Source: Chamaelirium japonicum (Eukaryota > Streptophyta > Magnoliopsida > Liliales > Melanthiaceae). Taken from it: a DNA stretch of 64,000 nt. Location: assembly GCA_947650365.1 (NCBI GenBank), contig CANTAL010000096.1, forward strand, positions 1-64,000. Direction: 5' to 3'. A program made the translations under genes and the position numbers. A model generated the notes under the pieces. The model made no database searches, was not told the origin of the DNA, and saw nothing but the letters and a program-made list of their open reading frames with translations. This document shows positions 60,522 through 64,000 of the stretch, piece after piece (the stretch's first letter is position 1; each line of letters starts with the position of its first letter).

Positions 60522-60535
60522 GATCCATTCTTACT
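60522..60535. repeat. Target-site duplication, 3' side of LINE
   Basis: GATCCATTCTTACT, identical to 63,272-63,285. It lies directly against the T run. The target was the ATTCTTACTC variant monomer (reverse form of GAATGAGTAAG). Confidence 0.95.
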
Positions 60536-60547
60536 TTTTTTTTTTTT
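60536..60547 (-). other. LINE poly(A) tail
   Basis: Twelve T on the plus strand, or thirteen if the last T of the target-site duplication is counted, equal to a short pure A tail on the sense strand. Lack of interruptions suits a recent insertion. Confidence 0.9.
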
Positions 60548-60955
60548 ATAATCAAAGCTAGGGGATTTTATTAGGGACCCCGCCCAAAAAAAACAAAAAA
60601 GAGAATTACAGCTCTGGCCTTTTATAAACAAGGCTATCAGAGAGTGCACACCAAAAGAAAGAAAAACAATACAAGAGCCAACACTCCAATGCATCTTGAA
60701 ATAAAAGGCAACATTTTGCAACTTCCAAATATCACCAAGTAATTATCAAACTTGGATCAGTTTCAAAATCTGAAGAACAAAAAATCAGCCAATCTGAAAA
60801 TCTTCACCCAGAATTTAGCTAGATTTCTGAACTTTGCATCTTCCATAACATTTCCCCATATTATCAGCTTCAACAGCAAAACGAAGTCTTTACCCATCTT
60901 AGAACAAATCTGAAGAACAAAAAAATCAGCCAATCTGAAAATCTTCACCCAGAAT
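60548..60955 (-). other. LINE 3' untranslated region
   Basis: Sequence between the ORF2 stop and the tail. Near the tail is a G-rich stretch (GGGCGGGGTCCC on the sense strand) and a long T-rich run next to it. The part nearest the stop is one half of a tandem duplication. No conserved open frame was found; short frames on either strand here are incidental. Confidence 0.75.
60567..60572 (-). promoter_or_regulatory. Polyadenylation signal AATAAA of the LINE
   Basis: TTTATT on the plus strand reads AATAAA on the sense strand, about 20 bases before the A tail. That spacing is suitable for cleavage and polyadenylation of the LINE transcript. Confidence 0.7.
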
Positions 60956-61092
60956 TCAGCTAGATTTCTGAACTTTGCATCTTTCATAACATTTCCCCAT
61001 TTTATCAGCTTCAACAGCAATACGAAGATTTCCTTTTAAATCTGTTGAGTAACACTTAACCATACTATTCTCCTCTTTACCCATCTTAGAAA
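60766..61092 (-). repeat. Tandem duplication across the LINE stop codon
   Basis: The plus-strand segment starting AATCTGAAGAACAAAAAATC at 60,766 recurs at 60,906, a shift of 140 bp. Matching text continues through CAGCTTCAACAGCAA..ACGAAG to about 61,027. The phrase CTTTACCCATCTTAGAA ends both units (near 60,903 and 61,092). The upstream unit includes the last ~45 codons and the stop; the downstream unit is non-coding and lacks about 45 bp. The repeat is imperfect (for example TTCCATAAC against TTTCATAAC), so it predates this insertion. Confidence 0.85.
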
Positions 61093-63271
61093 GTATATCT
61101 GCCGGCTGATTTCCTTCTCTCCAAACATGAGATAAAAGGAAATTTTTAAATTTGGCACACTTTTTCCTAATACAGATAACTTGTTGAGTTACATTCCAAG
61201 GAATTGAGCAAGAATTTTTGATGCAGTTTACAGCAGTAAGAGAATCTGATTCCACCCAAAGTTGAGATATATCCAAATCTTCAGCATAAGCTAAGCCTTG
61301 TTCAATAGCATCAAGCTCCACAGAAAGGATTTGCTCATGTCTAGAAGGCCCACAATATCCTAGCATAATCTGTCCTTCAGAGTTACGGAATATACCTCCA
61401 ATGGAAGCCTTATTATCAGTAACAGCTCCATCAGTATTCAACTTAATCCAGTCACCAGAAGGTTTCCCCCACACAACCTGATTGATGATATTATGCCTAG
61501 GAAAAAATAAAAGACCCCATTTCGCTACAGAAATTCTATTCTCCTGACTGTCCTTCTCTTGAATAGTAAGCTCTGAAAGCTTGAGATGTATTATACTAGT
61601 TATGTTGGCCAGCAGAAATCTTTTATGTCTTGTTCTTCGTTCAAAAATCCTCATATTTCTCTCTTCCCAAAGAAAATAGACAGCACAACCAATAGCAAGT
61701 TTTGCTATAGTAGTTATTAAACCATCTCCTGAAAATCTGGATCTAAGTCTATGAAGTTCTTCTTTGATATTACCAATTCTTGTGGCTTTAATTCCAACTC
61801 TAGCTAGAATAGATCTCCAGATCCAATTCGAGTAAGAACATTGGAAGAATATGTGATCATGATCCTCATTTCCAGACCAGCAAAGAGTACATAATTTTGG
61901 GACTGAAATTCCTCTCTTTTGCAAATTATCACAAGTGAGCAATGTTTGATTAACTGATCTCCAAAGACACATAGCATGCCTTTCAATTCTTTGATGATGC
62001 CAAATCCAATCATAATCAATCATTGGAGGATTTTTCAGTCTAAGGGCATTCCAAGCTGATTTGAGAGAAAAAATCCCATCTGTTGAAGGCTTCCAAACAA
62101 TTAAATCAGAACAGTCAGGATAATGAATAATCTGATTCTTTATACTATCATACATAGTCATAAGATCAGCTGAAGTAGCTTGAGGAAAAGACCAACTGTT
62201 ACCATGCCTGAAATTACTGACCATAACATCCATTCCACAGCCCATATCATAAACTGCCCTTCTGCCATACTGTTCTATTAATCTGCCATTAGAATGCCAA
62301 TTATCCAACCAGAAATTTGTATTGTCACCATTACCCAAAATACTTTGTATGAAGGGTTTAACTTTCTGCCTATTCTTAAGAATACCTCTCCAAATTCCAG
62401 AGGCATTTGGACTGCTTTTACAGTCCCAAATACCATCCTTCTTTAAGTACTTATTCTTAATCCATCTAGCCCACAAAGACTGATCATTGGAGCAAATTCT
62501 CCAAATGTATTTAGAAAGTGCAGCAATGTTCCATTCATCAAGATTTCTGAATCCCAATCCACCCTCTTTTTTAGGGAAACAAAGCTTCTTCCAAGCCACA
62601 GGGATTAATTTCTTAGGGAGTACAGTTCCTCCCCACAAGAATCTGCTGAAAAGTCTTTCTATCTCCTTGTTTATAGATTTTGGGAAATTAAAAACCCCAG
62701 ACCAGTAAATATGAAGGGAATTAAGAACCGACTTCACTAATTCCACCCTGCCAGCAAAGGACAAAAATTTTTTGTTCCAAGAACCAATTCTGGATCGAAT
62801 TTTGTCAATAAGAGGCTGGCAATCAGACTGCTTTAGATTTTTGGAAGATAGAGGAAGACCAAGATATTTAACAGGAAGAGCTGCTGCACCAAAACCAAGG
62901 ATGGAGATTATATCCTCTTTATCCACTGTATTTTGACTGAAAAAAATCATAGACTTCTCCTTATTAATATCCAGTCCTGATTGAGCAGTGAAAAGATCTA
63001 GAATTTTCTTTAAACCTTCAGCAGATTTTTTAGTTGCCTTACAGAAAATCAGTAGATCGTCTGCATAGGCTATATGAGAAATTGGAATACTACCCAAAGT
63101 AGGAACTTCAATATGTTTATTATTCACAGCTTCTTTAAGTAGGCAAGACAGAATATTCATCGCAATAGTAAAGAGATAAGGAGAAAGTGGATCTCCCTGT
63201 CTAATACCCCTGTAAGCCTGAAAATACCCAGAAGCAGCACCATTAATCAAAACTGAAAATTTAACTGTAGA
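60956..63271 (-). CDS. LINE ORF2 protein, 5'-truncated (reverse transcriptase - zinc-binding - RNase H)
   Basis: C-terminal part of a LINE polyprotein that copies element RNA into DNA at a nicked chromosomal target. The frame is open from the truncation point at 63,271 to TGA at 60,956-60,958, 771 codons. There is no genuine start: the first seven codons (STVKFSV) run straight in from the missing part. Numbering from the TTG leucine at 63,250: RT motif GIRQGDPLSPYLF at 15-27, catalytic YADD at 62-65, then the thumb and a connecting region. A zinc-binding region follows, with C454, C457, H466 and C471 (C-x2-C-x8-H-x4-C). RNase H spans about 600-722 with acidic residues D607, E645, D669 and D718, plus H708. 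All visible catalytic residues are kept. The RNase H is the domain known from plant L1 elements. Without endonuclease and fingers it should be inactive. Confidence 0.93.
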   Translation of the reverse strand, partial: STVKFSVLINGAASGYFQAYRGIRQGDPLSPYLFTIAMNILSCLLKEAVNNKHIEVPTLGSIPISHIAYADDLLIFCKATKKSAEGLKKILDLFTAQSGLDINKEKSMIFFSQNTVDKEDIISILGFGAAALPVKYLGLPLSSKNLKQSDCQPLIDKIRSRIGSWNKKFLSFAGRVELVKSVLNSLHIYWSGVFNFPKSINKEIERLFSRFLWGGTVLPKKLIPVAWKKLCFPKKEGGLGFRNLDEWNIAALSKYIWRICSNDQSLWARWIKNKYLKKDGIWDCKSSPNASGIWRGILKNRQKVKPFIQSILGNGDNTNFWLDNWHSNGRLIEQYGRRAVYDMGCGMDVMVSNFRHGNSWSFPQATSADLMTMYDSIKNQIIHYPDCSDLIVWKPSTDGIFSLKSAWNALRLKNPPMIDYDWIWHHQRIERHAMCLWRSVNQTLLTCDNLQKRGISVPKLCTLCWSGNEDHDHIFFQCSYSNWIWRSILARVGIKATRIGNIKEELHRLRSRFSGDGLITTIAKLAIGCAVYFLWEERNMRIFERRTRHKRFLLANITSIIHLKLSELTIQEKDSQENRISVAKWGLLFFPRHNIINQVVWGKPSGDWIKLNTDGAVTDNKASIGGIFRNSEGQIMLGYCGPSRHEQILSVELDAIEQGLAYAEDLDISQLWVESDSLTAVNCIKNSCSIPWNVTQQVICIRKKCAKFKNFLLSHVWREGNQPADILSKMGKEENSMVKCYSTDLKGNLRIAVEADKMGKCYERCKVQKSS

Positions 63272-63285
63272 GATCCATTCTTACT
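63272..63285. repeat. Target-site duplication, 5' side of LINE
   Basis: GATCCATTCTTACT, a perfect match to 60,522-60,535. The satellite continues in phase (CATTCGTATAATCC) immediately after it. Matching empty sites are 54,560-54,573 and 56,978-56,991. Confidence 0.95.
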
Positions 63286-64000
63286 CATTCGTATAATCCA
63301 TTCTAATTCATTCGGACGAATGTATCCATTCTAATTTATTCGTATGATCCATTCTAATTCATTCGTACGATCCATTCTAATTCATTCGTACGATCCATTG
63401 TAATTCATTCATCCGATCCATTCTAATTCATTCGCACAAATGTATCCATTCTAGTTCATTCGTACGATCCATTCTAATTCATTCATACGATCCCTTCTAA
63501 TTCATTCGCACGATCCATTCTAATTCATTCGCACGATCCATTCTAATACATTCATACGATCCATTCTAATTCATTTGCACGTGTGAATGAATTAGAATGG
63601 ATTGTACGAATGAATTAGAATGGATACATTCGTGCGAATGAATTAGAATGGATCATATGAATGAATTAGAATGGATCGTACGAATGAATTAGAATGGATC
63701 GTGCAAATGAATTAGAATGGATCGTATGAATGAATTAGAATGGATCGTACGAAGGAATTAGAATGGATCGTATGAATGAATTAGAATGGATCGTACGAAT
63801 GAATTAGAATGGATCGTACGAAGGAATTAGAATGGATCGTACGAATGAATTAGAATGGATCGTACGATTGAATTAGAATGGATCATACGAATGAGTAAGA
63901 ATGGATCGTATGAATGAATTAGATTGGATCGTACGATCCATTCTAATTCATTAGCATGGATCGTGCTAATGAATTAGAATGGAATATACGAATGAATTAG
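63286..64000. repeat. Satellite array right of the LINE
   Basis: Reverse to about 63,581, forward to 63,933, a single reversed monomer to about 63,960, then forward to the window end. The array continues beyond the window. The last ~150 bp repeat the variants around 1,220-1,370, including the identical hairpin. No gene was seen. Confidence 0.92.
63938..63982. repeat. 19-bp-arm hairpin, second copy
   Basis: Arms 63,938-63,956 and 63,964-63,982 with loop TGGATCG, base-for-base the same as 1,312-1,356 and preceded by the same AGATTGGATCGTACGATCC context. Confidence 0.9.

Larger units (their letters stand above)
1..60535. repeat. Satellite array, 23/28-bp monomer, mixed orientation
   Basis: The whole interval is a tandem array. 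The monomer is a 16-base core GAATGAATTAGAATGG followed by linker ATCGTAC (23 bp) or ATACATTCGTGC (28 bp). The core holds two GAATG pentamers; the 7-base linker holds GATC, GTAC and CGTACG sites. One strand of the consensus is purine-rich (15 of 23) with only two cytosines, both in CpG, so base skew reverses wherever the array changes orientation. About 70 changes of orientation are seen. Monomer variants recur in fixed order, showing higher-order organisation. I saw no non-satellite sequence anywhere in this interval. The periodicity is read directly; a role in heterochromatin or a centromere is inference only. I do not recognise it as a named satellite family. Confidence 0.97.
60536..63271 (-). 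mobile_element. 5'-truncated L1-type LINE retrotransposon (plant, RNase H-bearing)
   Basis: The only non-satellite sequence in the window, 2,736 bp on the minus strand. Its 3' end is at the left: a run of 12-13 T (poly(A) on the sense strand), a polyadenylation signal, a 3' untranslated region of about 400 bp, then the 3' part of ORF2. The element starts abruptly at 63,271 inside the reverse transcriptase, so ORF1, the endonuclease and the N-terminal part of the transcriptase are missing. Such 5' truncation is usual for target-primed reverse transcription. Perfect 14-bp target-site duplications flank it. The RT, zinc-binding and RNase H order identifies plant L1 elements. It is presumably immobile on its own, but appears young because the remaining frame is open. 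Confidence 0.95.
57380..63525. repeat. 2.4 kb higher-order repeat, copy 3 (expanded, split by LINE)
   Basis: Same start marker and order as copies 1 and 2, with two changes. An extra segment of about 1,149 bp lies inside it (GGATCTTACG at 57,638 and again at 58,787), and the LINE splits it at 60,535. After the LINE the unit resumes at 63,286 and is followable to about 63,525, with roughly 140 bp missing compared with copy 2. Confidence 0.85.

Noticed and set aside
60461..61020. Minus-strand frames of 86 and 85 codons at the LINE 3' end
   Set aside because: One runs from the LINE untranslated region into satellite; the other overlaps the duplicated stop-codon segment in a different frame. Neither shows a domain.
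61804..62708. Short frames at 61,804-62,019 (minus) and 62,487-62,708 (plus)
   Set aside because: Both lie inside ORF2 in other frames; ORF2 has clear motifs on the minus strand.
63248..63250. Start codon of the LINE frame at 63,250
   Set aside because: The codon is TTG, a leucine inside the transcriptase. The frame continues in phase to the truncation point at 63,271, so there is no true start.
1..64000. Human satellite II/III (CATTC/GGAAT pentamers)
   Set aside because: GAATG and CATTC are frequent, but the unit is 23/28 bp with a CGTACG linker, not a pentamer array, and the embedded LINE is of plant type.
1..64000. Functional centromere
   Set aside because: A satellite alone does not show this. 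No centromeric retrotransposon or other supporting feature is in the window; CENH3 binding data would be needed.

Overview
This window is almost entirely satellite DNA. A short tandem repeat fills 1-60,535 and 63,272-64,000 and is broken only once, by a 2.7 kb retrotransposon insertion (60,536-63,271, minus strand). I found no host protein-coding gene, rRNA, tRNA or CRISPR array. The retrotransposon is a 5'-truncated L1-type LINE whose ORF2 carries reverse transcriptase, a zinc-binding region and a C-terminal RNase H. That domain order is typical of flowering-plant L1 elements, so the window is most likely plant heterochromatin (pericentromeric, subtelomeric or knob). The species cannot be told from the sequence.

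Satellite unit. The consensus is 23 bp: a 16-base core, GAATGAATTAGAATGG, plus a 7-base linker, ATCGTAC. A second form of 28 bp has the same core with a 12-base linker, ATACATTCGTGC, and is interspersed throughout. The linker varies much more than the core, and its common variants are mostly CG-to-TG or CG-to-CA changes. Named variant monomers recur in fixed order (GAATGAGTAAG, GAATGAAATAG, GTGTGAAAGAATTAG), so there is higher-order structure above the monomer.

Orientation. The array is a mosaic of direct ('forward', GAATG...) and reverse-complement ('reverse', CATTC...) blocks, from about 20 bp to 3 kb long, with roughly 70 strand switches. Many switches sit on perfect short palindromes such as GGATCGTACGATCC.

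Layout. (1) 1-14,050: mosaic array that is not part of the large duplication. (2) 14,051-33,230 and 33,231-51,022: a tandem duplication of a unit about 19 kb long. The second copy has lost 1,505 bp near its start and differs elsewhere by whole-monomer indels. Both edges of the first copy fall on palindromic strand switches. (3) 51,023-52,590: transitional array. (4) 52,591 to about 63,525: a younger higher-order repeat with a unit of about 2.4 kb, in three copies. The third contains an extra internal duplication of about 1.15 kb and is split by the LINE. (5) About 63,525-64,000: array whose last ~150 bp match 1,220-1,370, a recurrence at an offset of 62,626 bp.

Order of events (inference): satellite amplification and inversion, then formation of the 19 kb and 2.4 kb duplications, then LINE insertion. 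The LINE has a perfect 14-bp target-site duplication, an unbroken truncated ORF and a poly(A) tail, and the equivalent sites in the two sister 2.4 kb copies are empty. No gene system works here. What deserves attention is the satellite architecture, above all a recurrent inverted-repeat junction whose asymmetric spacer is found in both orientations.
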